Shown here piece after piece: positions 46,596-55,080 of a stretch of 64,000 nt of DNA (position 1 is the first letter of the stretch; each line of letters opens with the position of its first letter). Source of the DNA: Enterobacter sp. JBIWA008 (GTDB lineage Bacteria; Pseudomonadota; Gammaproteobacteria; Enterobacterales; Enterobacteriaceae); contig NZ_CP074149.1 of NCBI RefSeq assembly GCF_019968765.1, positions 930,001 through 994,000 of the forward strand. The letters are read 5' to 3'. The position numbers and the translations under genes were made by a program. The notes under the pieces are model-generated. The model saw nothing but the letters and a program-made list of their open reading frames with translations, was not told where the DNA came from and made no database searches.

Positions 46596-47530
46596 ATCCT
46601 CCGATTTACATCGATGGCATGCTGGGAATGGGAGACACCATTTACCAGCGCGCTTTCGTCAAACAGCTGCCTGCGGGGACATTCATTAAGACGGCATGGC
46701 CGGAGCTTTACGAAGACCTGCCAGTAAAAGCTGTCCGAAGTGATACCGCGCTTAGAACGCAGCGAAAAAACGAGTTTCGCAGCTCTGCAAAGTTTTATCC
46801 GCCGCCATCGCCACGACAGACGAAGCGAATATTTTACGGACCGGATGATCTGCGGCGCGGTTCGATATTTGATGCAATGCGCCGCCAGTTCGGCGTAACG
46901 CCAGCAGCGCTTGATTTGCCATCCTTTGGCCCGGCGCAGTTTACGCACCAAAAGCCGATCGCCGTTATCCGTCCGGCAACGGTTCGTTCTGAATGGCGTA
47001 GCGACTCCCGAAACCCTGACCCCGATTACCTCCTGCGCGCATCGAGAATCCTGCGGAAACATTTCTGCGTGATTAGCGTTGCTGATTTGCAGGACGGGGA
47101 AGAGTGGCTGGTGGGTGAAGAACCAGAGGCGGATCTGAAAATGCACGCTGGCGAGCTCAATATCAAAGAGCTGATGTGCCTGGTAGAGCATGCAGCTGTC
47201 GTGGTTACGCCTGTCGGCTGGGCGCTGCCAGCTGCCATTGCGTATAAAACACCTGTTTACGTTATCGCTGGTGGGCGAGGTGGGCATAACGCTCCCGAGA
47301 TAGTCACCGATCCGGCGATGGATTTATCCCGCGTTGGCTGGGCAATCCCGGACAATTATTGTCGCTGCGAAGCGTGGGATCACCATTGCGACAAACACAT
47401 CTCCAACTTTGATTCAAAATTCGAGGCCTGGCTGAATGAAGTCGTTTTATCAGGAACTGAACAGCGGGCTGGTATTCCTCCCGGAGCTGGGCATCGGTCG
47501 TTATCCGGTTCCGGCGTCACGCCCGTATGA
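46589..47530 (+). CDS. GT-B / GT9-like glycosyltransferase (late cargo gene 2)
   Basis: A 313-residue protein with the GT9 (heptosyltransferase) layout: an N-terminal glycine loop DGMLGMGDTIYQRAFVK (9-25) and a C-terminal nucleotide-sugar region VVVTPVGWALPAAIAYKTPVYVIAGG (204-229, read in two pieces). An unusual Cys/His cluster follows: Cys258, Cys260, His265, His266, Cys267 and His270. The last 30 residues overlap the methyltransferase gene in another frame and look unconstrained. It overlaps gene 1 by 7 bp. The acceptor is unknown. Confidence 0.65.
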   Translation: MLNPPIYIDGMLGMGDTIYQRAFVKQLPAGTFIKTAWPELYEDLPVKAVRSDTALRTQRKNEFRSSAKFYPPPSPRQTKRIFYGPDDLRRGSIFDAMRRQFGVTPAALDLPSFGPAQFTHQKPIAVIRPATVRSEWRSDSRNPDPDYLLRASRILRKHFCVISVADLQDGEEWLVGEEPEADLKMHAGELNIKELMCLVEHAAVVVTPVGWALPAAIAYKTPVYVIAGGRGGHNAPEIVTDPAMDLSRVGWAIPDNYCRCEAWDHHCDKHISNFDSKFEAWLNEVVLSGTEQRAGIPPGAGHRSLSGSGVTPV

Positions 47531-48050
47531 CGAGCAGTATTTTGCGAAGTATCAGCAGCTGGCCGACACCGAAACGGGCAGAGCCTTAACGCAATCCCGT
47601 ATTGAGCTGGTGGAGCGCCATTTTCACGGTCCTGTTCTCGACGTTGGTATCGGCGCTGGTCAGTTCGTCTCTACCCGACCGGGAACGCTTGGGTATGACG
47701 TTAATCCGGCTGGTATCGCCTGGCTGAACAAGCGGGGCGCATTCGCTGACCTCTACGCCAGTCAGTGGCGCGCGCTGACGATGTGGGATGTACTGGAGCA
47801 CATCGACGAGCCGGAGCTGGCAGTACAGCAGGCTAAAGAGTTTGTTTTCGTTTCGATCCCCATTTTTACCGATGCCGGAGACATTCTTCGCTCGCACCAT
47901 TTCAGGAAGAACGAGCACATCTGGTATTTCACTGATGAAGGTATCAGGCGCTGGTTTGCTGAGCAGGGCTTCGAATGCGTGGAACACAACAATATCGAGT
48001 GTGAGCTCGGGCGCAAAGGTGTTGGCACTTACGCTTTCAGGCGTACTTGA
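47436..48050 (+). CDS. SAM-dependent methyltransferase (late cargo gene 3)
   Basis: A 204-residue class I methyltransferase: motif I VLDVGIGAG (67-75), GYDVNP (86-91) and MWDVLEHIDEP (116-126), the Methyltransf_23 pattern seen in sugar and small-molecule methylation. It overlaps the glycosyltransferase by 95 bp. A terminator follows. It probably modifies the product of the two upstream proteins. It lacks the DPPY or PCQ motifs of DNA methylases. Confidence 0.8.
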   Translation: MKSFYQELNSGLVFLPELGIGRYPVPASRPYDEQYFAKYQQLADTETGRALTQSRIELVERHFHGPVLDVGIGAGQFVSTRPGTLGYDVNPAGIAWLNKRGAFADLYASQWRALTMWDVLEHIDEPELAVQQAKEFVFVSIPIFTDAGDILRSHHFRKNEHIWYFTDEGIRRWFAEQGFECVEHNNIECELGRKGVGTYAFRRT

Positions 48051-48065
48051 GTTAACCCTCATTTT

Positions 48066-48090
48066 GCCCGCTTCGGCGGGCCTCTTTTTC
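48066..48090 (+). terminator. Terminator after the cargo cassette
   Basis: GCCCGC-TTCG-GCGGGC followed by CTCTTTTT. It separates the cargo from the lysis genes, which must be reached by antiterminated late transcription. Confidence 0.85.
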
Positions 48091-48166
48091 AGGCTACGGG
48101 AATCATCCTCGACGTGCTTTGTGTTAAATCCAGCCCGATAGCCTGAACCCTACACACGGAAATCAT

Positions 48167-48565
48167 ATGTCTGATCCATTAACTGTAGCTGGTGGGTTTG
48201 CTGCCGGGACTGTGGGGGTGACGCTTGCCACTCTATTTCCCGAAGCCACTCCCGGCGTAATGCTTTTCTCCCTCGGAGGTGCCGCGCTCTATGTGTTGAC
48301 GTCTGAGCCGCACCAGATATGGAAACAGGCGGTATTCGCGATTATTTCGTTTCTTGGCGGCGTCTCGTTCGCGGTGCCTATGGCGACCATCATGGCTGGC
48401 GTTATTAACTCTGCACTGAGTTTGCTGACACCACCAGTGACCATCGAAGTATCACCAAATATCGGCGCGCTGGTCGCCGCATCCATTTCGGTCGCTATCC
48501 TCCTTCGCATTTTGTCCAAATCCAAAAACGGGAGCCTTCCCGGACTGGATGGGGGTGATGAATGA
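48167..48565 (+). CDS. Putative holin 1
   Basis: A 132-residue protein with three to four membrane segments (about 5-27, 31-48, 53-80, 99-118) and a short charged tail (SKSKNGSLPGLDGGDE). Position directly before a second holin-like gene and the endolysin supports a role in timing lysis. It overlaps the next gene by 4 bp. Confidence 0.75.
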   Translation: MSDPLTVAGGFAAGTVGVTLATLFPEATPGVMLFSLGGAALYVLTSEPHQIWKQAVFAIISFLGGVSFAVPMATIMAGVINSALSLLTPPVTIEVSPNIGALVAASISVAILLRILSKSKNGSLPGLDGGDE

Positions 48566-48837
48566 CATGGGATTCGCTGATGCTTCACGCAAACGCGGTG
48601 GTTTGCCTGCTGATAATGTTCCGTCTGATGTTCTTCAATAAGACGGGGAAAGCGTATCGGCTTGGCGTCTCATTGTTTGCGTACCTGATTATTCTTTCAG
48701 CCGGATATACCGCATTCCGGATTATCCATGGCGATTACGTACAGGTCGACCCTGGTGAATTCATGCTGAATGCGACTGTTTGCGTCTCGGTATGGGTGGC
48801 TGGCGGGAACCTGGCAAAATTTGTGAGAGCAACATAG
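48562..48837 (+). CDS. Putative holin 2 (three-segment)
   Basis: A 91-residue protein with three membrane segments (about 5-26, 33-53, 66-86), the layout of three-segment phage holins. It ends 1 bp before the endolysin ATG. With the previous gene it forms a two-holin or holin/antiholin pair; which one is the lethal holin cannot be read. Confidence 0.75.
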   Translation: MTWDSLMLHANAVVCLLIMFRLMFFNKTGKAYRLGVSLFAYLIILSAGYTAFRIIHGDYVQVDPGEFMLNATVCVSVWVAGGNLAKFVRAT

Positions 48838-49452
48838 ATGAATCAATCTCAATTTCAAATGGCGGCTGGTATCAGCGCCGGGTTGGCTGCGCGCTGGTTT
48901 CAACCAGTAGATGCGGCGATGAAAGAATTTGGCATTACAGCACCTGCGGATCAGGCCATGTTCATCGCTCAGGTAGGTCATGAGTCTGGTGGCTTTAGCG
49001 CTGTAGTTGAAAATTTGAACTACACGCCATCGGCGCTGGTGGCGACCTTCGGAAAGAGGATCACACAGCAGCAGGCTGATGCGCTTGGGAGAACAACCGA
49101 ACACGCAGCCCGCCAGGATGCCATCGCCAATCTGGTGTATAGCAACCGCCTGGGTAACAAAGCGCCCGGCGACGGCTGGAAATATCGCGGCAGAGGGTTA
49201 ATTCAAATCACTGGCCTCGACAATTATCGCACCTGCGGGGCGGCGCTGAAGTTAGACCTCGTTACTTCACCTGAACAGCTCGAACAGGAACTTCAGGCAG
49301 CACGCTCTGCCGCCTGGTTCTACACATCCAAAGGGTGCATGGCCTACGGTGCCGATATTACTCGTGTTACGCGCATCATTAACGGCGGCCTGAATGGCAT
49401 TGATGACCGCAAGATCCGCTACAACAAAGCGCGGGCGGCGCTGCTGGTATGA
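48838..49452 (+). CDS. GH19-type endolysin
   Basis: A 204-residue glycoside hydrolase family 19 (chitinase-like) endolysin that cuts the peptidoglycan sugar chain. The catalytic Glu49 is in QVGHESGGF; YRGRGLIQITG is the family signature, and INGGLNG lies near the end. No signal sequence is present, so release needs the holin. The stop overlaps the spanin start (ATGA). Confidence 0.9.
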   Translation: MNQSQFQMAAGISAGLAARWFQPVDAAMKEFGITAPADQAMFIAQVGHESGGFSAVVENLNYTPSALVATFGKRITQQQADALGRTTEHAARQDAIANLVYSNRLGNKAPGDGWKYRGRGLIQITGLDNYRTCGAALKLDLVTSPEQLEQELQAARSAAWFYTSKGCMAYGADITRVTRIINGGLNGIDDRKIRYNKARAALLV

Positions 49453-49841
49453 AAATGAGTTATTGGGTGCTCATTGTGACGTTTATCGGCTGTATTGCGG
49501 GCGGTCTTGTCTGGTCAGCGGATCACTATCATGGAAAGTTTCTGGAGGAACAGCGTCGCGCTGACGATGCAGAACAGCGTGCTGATTCCTCTGAGAGCAT
49601 CACCGCTAATGTCCTGCGCACCGTAGCAATAACAAACATCATTCTGGAGACAAACCAACATGCCAAGCAGCAGATCGCACTGGAGTCACAGAGAGCCGAG
49701 AACGATATCAAAGCTGCTGTTGCGGATGATGATTGTGCTGTTCGTTTTGTGCCTGCTGGCGCAGTTAAGCGGATGCACGAATACGCGAACGGTCTACGTT
49801 CCGGTACCGGTAGTTCCGTTACCAGCCAGCCTGACGGCTGA
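49449..49841 (+). CDS. Inner-membrane spanin (Rz-like)
   Basis: A 130-residue protein with one N-terminal membrane segment (5-22) and a long helical periplasmic part rich in charged and Gln residues (RRADDAEQRADSSES, QRAENDIK), typical of i-spanins. The Rz1-like gene is embedded in another frame. With it, this protein fuses inner and outer membranes in the last step of lysis. Confidence 0.82.
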   Translation: MKMSYWVLIVTFIGCIAGGLVWSADHYHGKFLEEQRRADDAEQRADSSESITANVLRTVAITNIILETNQHAKQQIALESQRAENDIKAAVADDDCAVRFVPAGAVKRMHEYANGLRSGTGSSVTSQPDG

Positions 49842-50004
49842 AACACCCCAGCCAGAATTACCCGACCCGTTTACGTGGGGAGCAAGTCTTGACCTGAATG
49901 TCGCGTTGCTGTCAGCGCTGGCGCAGTGCAACAGGGATAAGGCTGATATCAGGACTTTCGAGAACAACAGGGCAGGACAAACCGATGGCACGATTAAACG
50001 TTGA
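49660..50004 (+). CDS. Outer-membrane lipoprotein spanin (Rz1-like), overlapping Rz
   Basis: A frame out of phase with the Rz-like gene, with a lipoprotein signal: hydrophobic MMIVLFVLCLLAQ and lipobox LSGC (Cys39), followed by a Pro-rich stretch (VPVPVVPLPAS). This is the o-spanin pattern. ATG 49660 has GGAG about 10 nt upstream; ATG 49726, right before the hydrophobic core, is the alternative. It extends 163 bp past the Rz stop. Confidence 0.8.
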   Translation: MPSSRSHWSHREPRTISKLLLRMMIVLFVLCLLAQLSGCTNTRTVYVPVPVVPLPASLTAETPQPELPDPFTWGASLDLNVALLSALAQCNRDKADIRTFENNRAGQTDGTIKR

Positions 50005-50170
50005 AGTTATCCCACCAGACAGCAAGGCGCTGAACGGGATTTTTGCAGAGATTGAGCGCAAATATGCGTGTCAGCCGCTGACGCCAAAAGTAATTGATGA
50101 AATGCAACGCGAAGCGACGCGCCTTGTACGGCGAATGATAACCACAAAGGTTACGTTCGTCCGGGACTGA
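49985..50170 (+). CDS. Small conserved phage protein, 61 aa
   Basis: A 61-residue basic protein (MARLNVEVIPPDSKAL...) with ATG at 49985, overlapping the Rz1 end. It is helical (KVIDEMQREATRLVRRMI). Common near spanins in enteric prophages as far as I recall; function unknown. Confidence 0.55.
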   Translation: MARLNVEVIPPDSKALNGIFAEIERKYACQPLTPKVIDEMQREATRLVRRMITTKVTFVRD

Positions 50171-50224
50171 CATTACAGAAGCCCTTCACTGAGGGGCTTC
50201 GATAATGGAGCACTGGAATTATTC

Positions 50225-50845
50225 ATGAACAGACCACACCCACCAGCGCATTTTACGATGCCACCTGACCCGAAGCCTTACATCAGCATAATGCCCGCCA
50301 GTGACGTTGGTGAGTGGCTGAATCAGCACATCCTGAGCTATGAGGGTGACCTCTACAACCCTGATCACCAGCATTTGCTTGAAGCGGATCTGTGCTTTCT
50401 CTGGGCGTCGAACGCTTTCGAGAAGAAAGGGCGTTCCGTGCTGGGGCAGGCGGAAGAAGTGGCAATGCGGGCTGGAGGATGGCAGAAAGCGCGGATGGAG
50501 CAGCAGATGTATGAATGGTTCGGCAGGGTGCCGCAGTTCATCATCACGCTCGCCGCCGATTACTGTTCGCAATGTTCCGATCTGGAGTTCTGCGCGCTGA
50601 TAGAGCACGAGCTTTATCACATCTGCCAGGCGACAGATGAATTTGGCGCGCCGAAGTTCACGCAGGAAGGGCAGCCAAAGCTGAAGCTGCGCGGCCATGA
50701 CGTGGAAGAGTTTGTAGGCGTGGTTCGCCGTTACGGTGCGAGCCGGGACGTGCAGGAAATGATTGATGCGGCGAATCAGCCAGCGGAGGTTGCTCATCTC
50801 GATATTGCCAGAGCGTGCGGGACGTGCATGCTGCGACTGGCTTAA
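50225..50845 (+). CDS. Putative zinc metallopeptidase (HExxH)
   Basis: A 206-residue protein with HELYH (128-132) in ALIEHELYHI and a later GHDVEEFVGVVRRYG (His158) that can supply the third metal ligand. This fits the phage metallopeptidase family found next to terminase genes. Cys residues nearby (CSQC, CGTC) may stabilise it. Its substrate is unknown; a role in virion maturation or host takeover is inference. Confidence 0.75.
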   Translation: MNRPHPPAHFTMPPDPKPYISIMPASDVGEWLNQHILSYEGDLYNPDHQHLLEADLCFLWASNAFEKKGRSVLGQAEEVAMRAGGWQKARMEQQMYEWFGRVPQFIITLAADYCSQCSDLEFCALIEHELYHICQATDEFGAPKFTQEGQPKLKLRGHDVEEFVGVVRRYGASRDVQEMIDAANQPAEVAHLDIARACGTCMLRLA

Positions 50846-50876
50846 ATACTGGACTGTATAAGACGAATGGTGATTT

Positions 50877-51350
50877 ATGGCTGCATTAAAACCTGATGTG
50901 AAAGCCTTCATCATTCAGTCGCTTGCGTGCTATGACACGCCATCGCAGGTGGTCGAGGCTGTCCAAAAAGAATTCGGGATCAAGATCACCCGCCAGCAGG
51001 CTGAATCTCACGACCCCACGAAGGCCAGCGGTAAGACGCTCGCCAAAAAGTGGATCGAGATGTTCCACGCGACGCGCGAACGGTTCCTGACCGAAACCAG
51101 CGACATTCCGATCGCGAACAAATCCTATCGCCTCCGCGTGCTTGACCGCATGGCAACCAAAACCGAGGGGATGAAAAACTTCTCCCTGACGGCGCAGCTT
51201 ATCGAACAGGCCGCGAAAGAGGTTGGCGACGCTTACACCAATAAGCTGAAGGTTGAGAGCACTGGCAAGGATGGCGGCCCGATCAAGACCGAGACGACCA
51301 ACCTCACCGCAGATCAGGCCGCAGAGCTTTACCGCAAGATGATGGGGTGA
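50877..51350 (+). CDS. Terminase small subunit (DUF2280-like)
   Basis: A 157-residue protein with a helix-turn-helix N-terminus ([25 protein letters not shown]) and a helical oligomerisation part. It lies directly before the large terminase, overlapping it by 4 bp. It should recognise the phage packaging site. Confidence 0.85.
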   Translation: MAALKPDVKAFIIQSLACYDTPSQVVEAVQKEFGIKITRQQAESHDPTKASGKTLAKKWIEMFHATRERFLTETSDIPIANKSYRLRVLDRMATKTEGMKNFSLTAQLIEQAAKEVGDAYTNKLKVESTGKDGGPIKTETTNLTADQAAELYRKMMG

Positions 51351-52975
51351 TTATGCCTCTACCGTTTGAATTCGACTTCAGGAACCCTGATTACCAGATG
51401 GTTTTTGAATGGCGGATGGAACGCCTACAGCGCATTCGCCAGAACCCCGAAATGCTGCCAGCGCTAAAGCAGTTTTACCGCACCAACCCCGCCCAGTTCA
51501 TCATCGACTGGGGTATGACGACAGACCCGCGTAACATCGATTATGGCCTGCCGGTCACCATCCCTTTTCTGCTGTTCCCGAAACAGGAAGAGTGGATTCA
51601 CTGGATCATGGAGCGGCGCGAACGGCTGGAGAACGGCATCACCGAAAAGAGCCGCGAAATGGGGCTCAGCTGGACGGCGATCGGGCTGGCTTGCTCGCTC
51701 TGCCTCTTCAACAAAGAAATGGTCATTGGCTTCGGCTCCCGTAAAGAGGAATACGTCGACAGCACCGGTGACCCGAAGGCGCTGTTCTGGAAGGCGCGCA
51801 AATTCGTGGAAACGCTGCCCGTCGAGTTTCGCGGTTCGTGGGACGAGAAGAAGCACGCCCCGTACATGCGCGTTGAGTTTCCCGATACTGGCGCTGTCAT
51901 CAAAGGCGAGGCTGGCGACAATATCGGGCGTGGTGACCGTACCACGCTCTACCTGGTGGATGAGGCTGCGTTCCTCCAGCGGCCCCTGCTGATTGATGCG
52001 GCGCTGTCGCAAACCACCCGCTGCCGTATCGACCTGAGCTCGGTTAACGGCATGGCGAACCCGTTCGCTCAGAAGCGTCACGGCGGGAAGATACCGGTAT
52101 TCACATTCCACTGGCGAAGTGACCCGCGCAAGGATGAGGAGTGGTATCGCAGGGAATGCGAGAAAATCGACAATCCGGTGGTGGTGGCGCAGGAACTTGA
52201 CCTGAACTACAGCGCATCAGCGGAAGGCGTCCTGATCCCGTCCGACTGGGTACAGGCTGCCGTCGACGCGCATATCAAGCTGGGCATTCAGCCAACGGGC
52301 AAACGACTGGGCGCGATGGACGTCGCCGACGAAGGCAGGGACAAAAACGCCTTTTCGACCCGTCACGGCTTCCTCCTGGAGAACGTGCGGGAATGGTCCG
52401 GCGTGGGAAGCGACATTTACCAGTCCGTTGAGAAGGTCTTCGGCTTTTGCGAACAGGACAACCTCGAAGAGTTTCGCTTCGACGAGGACGGTCTGGGCGC
52501 TGGCGTTCGCGGAGATGCGCGCGCCATCAACGAACTGCGCAACGCTGCGCGCCGACCGTCAATACTCGCCACACCGTTTCGCGGTAGCGGCGCAGTGTTT
52601 GATCCGGACGATGAAGCGGTGCGCGGCGACAATGGACAGGCCGCCCGCCTGAACAAGGACTTCTTCGCTAACGCCAAGGCCCAGAGCTGGTGGCGGTTAC
52701 GCAAGCTTTTCCAGAACACCTATCGCGCCGTGGTTGAGGGAATGGCCTACAACCCGGACGAAATCATCTCAATCAGCAGCGCTATGGCGAGCAAAGACAA
52801 ACTCATCATCGAGCTTTCTCAGCCGACCTACTCCATTAACGGTGTTGGGAAAATCGTTGTTGATAAACAGCCTGACGGCACCAAGTCGCCGAACCTCGCC
52901 GACTCGGTGATGATCAGCTACGCGCCAATGAATTCAGCCCTGAACATCTGGGAGCTGCTAGGGAGACAGGCCTGA
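51347..52975 (+). CDS. Terminase large subunit
   Basis: A 542-residue packaging motor-nuclease. The ATPase part has an unusual Walker A ([12 protein letters not shown], 100-111) as seen in several phages, Walker [10 protein letters not shown] (201-209) and a coupling segment SSVNG. The nuclease part shows acidic residues in GAMDVADEG (Asp325, Asp328) and [10 protein letters not shown] (about 378-386). GTG 51347 or ATG 51353 may be the start. It packages DNA into heads built by the following genes. Confidence 0.92.
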   Translation: MIMPLPFEFDFRNPDYQMVFEWRMERLQRIRQNPEMLPALKQFYRTNPAQFIIDWGMTTDPRNIDYGLPVTIPFLLFPKQEEWIHWIMERRERLENGITEKSREMGLSWTAIGLACSLCLFNKEMVIGFGSRKEEYVDSTGDPKALFWKARKFVETLPVEFRGSWDEKKHAPYMRVEFPDTGAVIKGEAGDNIGRGDRTTLYLVDEAAFLQRPLLIDAALSQTTRCRIDLSSVNGMANPFAQKRHGGKIPVFTFHWRSDPRKDEEWYRRECEKIDNPVVVAQELDLNYSASAEGVLIPSDWVQAAVDAHIKLGIQPTGKRLGAMDVADEGRDKNAFSTRHGFLLENVREWSGVGSDIYQSVEKVFGFCEQDNLEEFRFDEDGLGAGVRGDARAINELRNAARRPSILATPFRGSGAVFDPDDEAVRGDNGQAARLNKDFFANAKAQSWWRLRKLFQNTYRAVVEGMAYNPDEIISISSAMASKDKLIIELSQPTYSINGVGKIVVDKQPDGTKSPNLADSVMISYAPMNSALNIWELLGRQA

Positions 52976-54444
52976 TGGCACGAAACAAGCAAGCCTCTCA
53001 GCGAACGGCGCAGGCCACCGCTGATGGCTATGAGAACTTTGTCGCCCGCGTGGGGATGCAGACGCCTAACCAGCATTCAGCATCGACCTACCGGGCGAAC
53101 TTCACCAGCCGCAACCGCATGCTGGTGGAATGGTCCTATCGTTCGTCCTGGATCATCGGCGAAGCGGTCGACGCTATCCCGGACGATATGACCCGGAAAG
53201 GCATTCGCATCACTTCGGAGATTGACGCCAAAGACCGTGGCACCCTGGAAGCGCAGCTGGATGAGCTGCAGATCTGGGATGCGCTGAACGACGTGCTGAA
53301 ATGGTCGCGTCTCTACGGCGGCGCGGTTGGCTTCATCATGATTGAGGGGCAGGCACCAATGACCCCGTTGCGGCTCGAAACCATTGGAGAAGGCAGGTTT
53401 AAGGGCATTCTCCCGCTCGACCGCTGGATGATTAACCCGGTGCTGGCCCGCCGCATTAAAGATATGGGGCCGGATCTCGGCAAACCTGAGTTTTACGACG
53501 TGGTGACCACTGCAACGGGCATCCCGGCCTGGCGCATCCATCACAGCCGCCTGATTCGCTTCGACGGGGTGACGCTGCCATTCCAGCAGAAGATGACCGA
53601 AAACGAATGGGGAATGTCGGTTGTAGAGCGTATCTGGGATCGGCTTACTGCGTTCGACAGCGCCACTGTCGGCGCGGCGCAGCTGGTCTACAAAGCGCAT
53701 CTGCGGACCTACAAGGTGGAAAAACTTCGTGAGCTTATTGCGCTGGGAGGCCCGGCATTCGAGGCGCTGCTGAAAAACATTGATCTGATTCGCCAGTTTC
53801 AGAGCAATGAAGGTATGACGCTCATGGATGCCAAAGATACCTTCGAAACCCACCAGTACAGCTTCAGTGGTCTGGATGACATTCTTTCGCAGTTCGCTGA
53901 GCAGATTAGCGGTGCAGTCGGCATCCCGCTGGTACGCCTGTTCGGTCAGTCCCCGAAAGGCTTCTCTACTGGTGACGCAGACCTTGCCAACTATTACGAC
54001 CGGGTGAGCTCATTGCAGGAGCGCCGCTTACGGCTGCCGATGCGCCGGATACTGGACATTATGCACCGCTCGGAACTCGGTAAACCGCTGCCGGACGATT
54101 TCACGTTTGAATTTAATCCGCTATGGCAAATGTCTGACGTTGACCGCTCAACGGTGGCCGTAAACACCACCAACGCGATCAGCACCGCGCTGGGCGACGG
54201 ATTGATGACGCGTAAGGCGGCGATGACCGACCTGCGCGAAAACTCTGACGTCACCGGCATCGGGGCATCCATTACCGACAAGGACATAGAGAATGCCGAA
54301 GACGAAGCGCCGCCAGGCATCGGCGAACTTGGCGACAAACCGCCAGAGTCGCCAGGCGGAGATCCGATATCGAACGAGCCTACGGCAGATAGCGCGGGCG
54401 GTCGGGGATATCGTAAATGGACGCTACGATGGTTCAAACGATAG
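52975..54444 (+). CDS. Portal protein (DUF1073 family)
   Basis: A 489-residue portal of the DUF1073 group. Typical segments are YRSSWIIGEAVDAIPDDM (58-75), WSRLYGGAVGFIMIEG (about 107-122), FGQSPKGFSTGDADL (about 323-337) and SSLQERRLRLPMRRI. The C-terminal tail is Pro/Gly-rich (APPGIGELGDKPPESPGG). Some DUF1073 proteins are linked to anti-CBASS Acb1 domains; I see none here. The last 152 bp overlap the next gene. Confidence 0.88.
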   Translation: MARNKQASQRTAQATADGYENFVARVGMQTPNQHSASTYRANFTSRNRMLVEWSYRSSWIIGEAVDAIPDDMTRKGIRITSEIDAKDRGTLEAQLDELQIWDALNDVLKWSRLYGGAVGFIMIEGQAPMTPLRLETIGEGRFKGILPLDRWMINPVLARRIKDMGPDLGKPEFYDVVTTATGIPAWRIHHSRLIRFDGVTLPFQQKMTENEWGMSVVERIWDRLTAFDSATVGAAQLVYKAHLRTYKVEKLRELIALGGPAFEALLKNIDLIRQFQSNEGMTLMDAKDTFETHQYSFSGLDDILSQFAEQISGAVGIPLVRLFGQSPKGFSTGDADLANYYDRVSSLQERRLRLPMRRILDIMHRSELGKPLPDDFTFEFNPLWQMSDVDRSTVAVNTTNAISTALGDGLMTRKAAMTDLRENSDVTGIGASITDKDIENAEDEAPPGIGELGDKPPESPGGDPISNEPTADSAGGRGYRKWTLRWFKR

Positions 54445-55066
54445 CGTCACCGAAATAATGGATGCGCTGGAGCGCTACAGCGAAATCATCACCCCCTGGG
54501 CGACGAAGGTTGCTGAGAACTTTACCGCCGACATTGCGCGCCAGAATGAAAAGCAGTGGCGTCAGCACAGCCGAAACATCAGCGCAGAGCTGCGCAACAT
54601 GGTTGACCGCGCCCCGGTAGGCCAGGTGATGAGATCCATCGTTGCCGAGCAAATTAAGTACATCAAATCGCTACCTCTTGAGGCCGCCGATCGGGTGTAT
54701 GACATTCAGAACAAAGCCATCGAGGCCGTTGTGACTGGTGGCCGCGCTGAGCCATTCGCGAAAGAGATAGCTGCGTCCGGTGACGTGTCACGCTCACGAG
54801 CGAACCTTATCGCCCGTACCGAGCTTGGACGCGCAACCGGAGCGCTGGATCAGGCGCGTGCGCTGTCAATCGGCTCGAATGGTTATATCTGGCGTACAGC
54901 CGAAGATGGCGACGTCCGGCACTCTCATCGTGAAATGGAGGGCAAGTTTGTCGAATGGGGCCGACCTCCAACGCTTGACGGCATGACCGGTCATGCTGGC
55001 GAGCTCCCGAACTGCCGCTGTTATAAAGAGATCGTCTTCCCCAACCCTCATTCTTATCTCGCCTGA
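54293..55066 (+). CDS. Head morphogenesis protein (Mu gpF-like)
   Basis: A 257-residue minor head protein. The C-terminal segment (RTELGRATGALDQARA..., then WRTAEDGDVRHSHREMEGK and GELPNCRCYKE) is the signature of the Mu F / SPP1 gp7 family: His, then a Cys-x-Cys near the end. Its first 50 residues lie over the end of the portal gene in another frame and are very basic. Confidence 0.85.
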   Translation: MPKTKRRQASANLATNRQSRQAEIRYRTSLRQIARAVGDIVNGRYDGSNDSVTEIMDALERYSEIITPWATKVAENFTADIARQNEKQWRQHSRNISAELRNMVDRAPVGQVMRSIVAEQIKYIKSLPLEAADRVYDIQNKAIEAVVTGGRAEPFAKEIAASGDVSRSRANLIARTELGRATGALDQARALSIGSNGYIWRTAEDGDVRHSHREMEGKFVEWGRPPTLDGMTGHAGELPNCRCYKEIVFPNPHSYLA

Positions 55067-55080
55067 ATCGCAGGTAAACC

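Noticed and set aside
52975..54444. Acb1 anti-CBASS enzyme linked to the DUF1073 protein
   Set aside because: No phosphodiesterase-type His motifs were seen; the protein ends in a Pro/Gly-rich tail and fits a plain portal.
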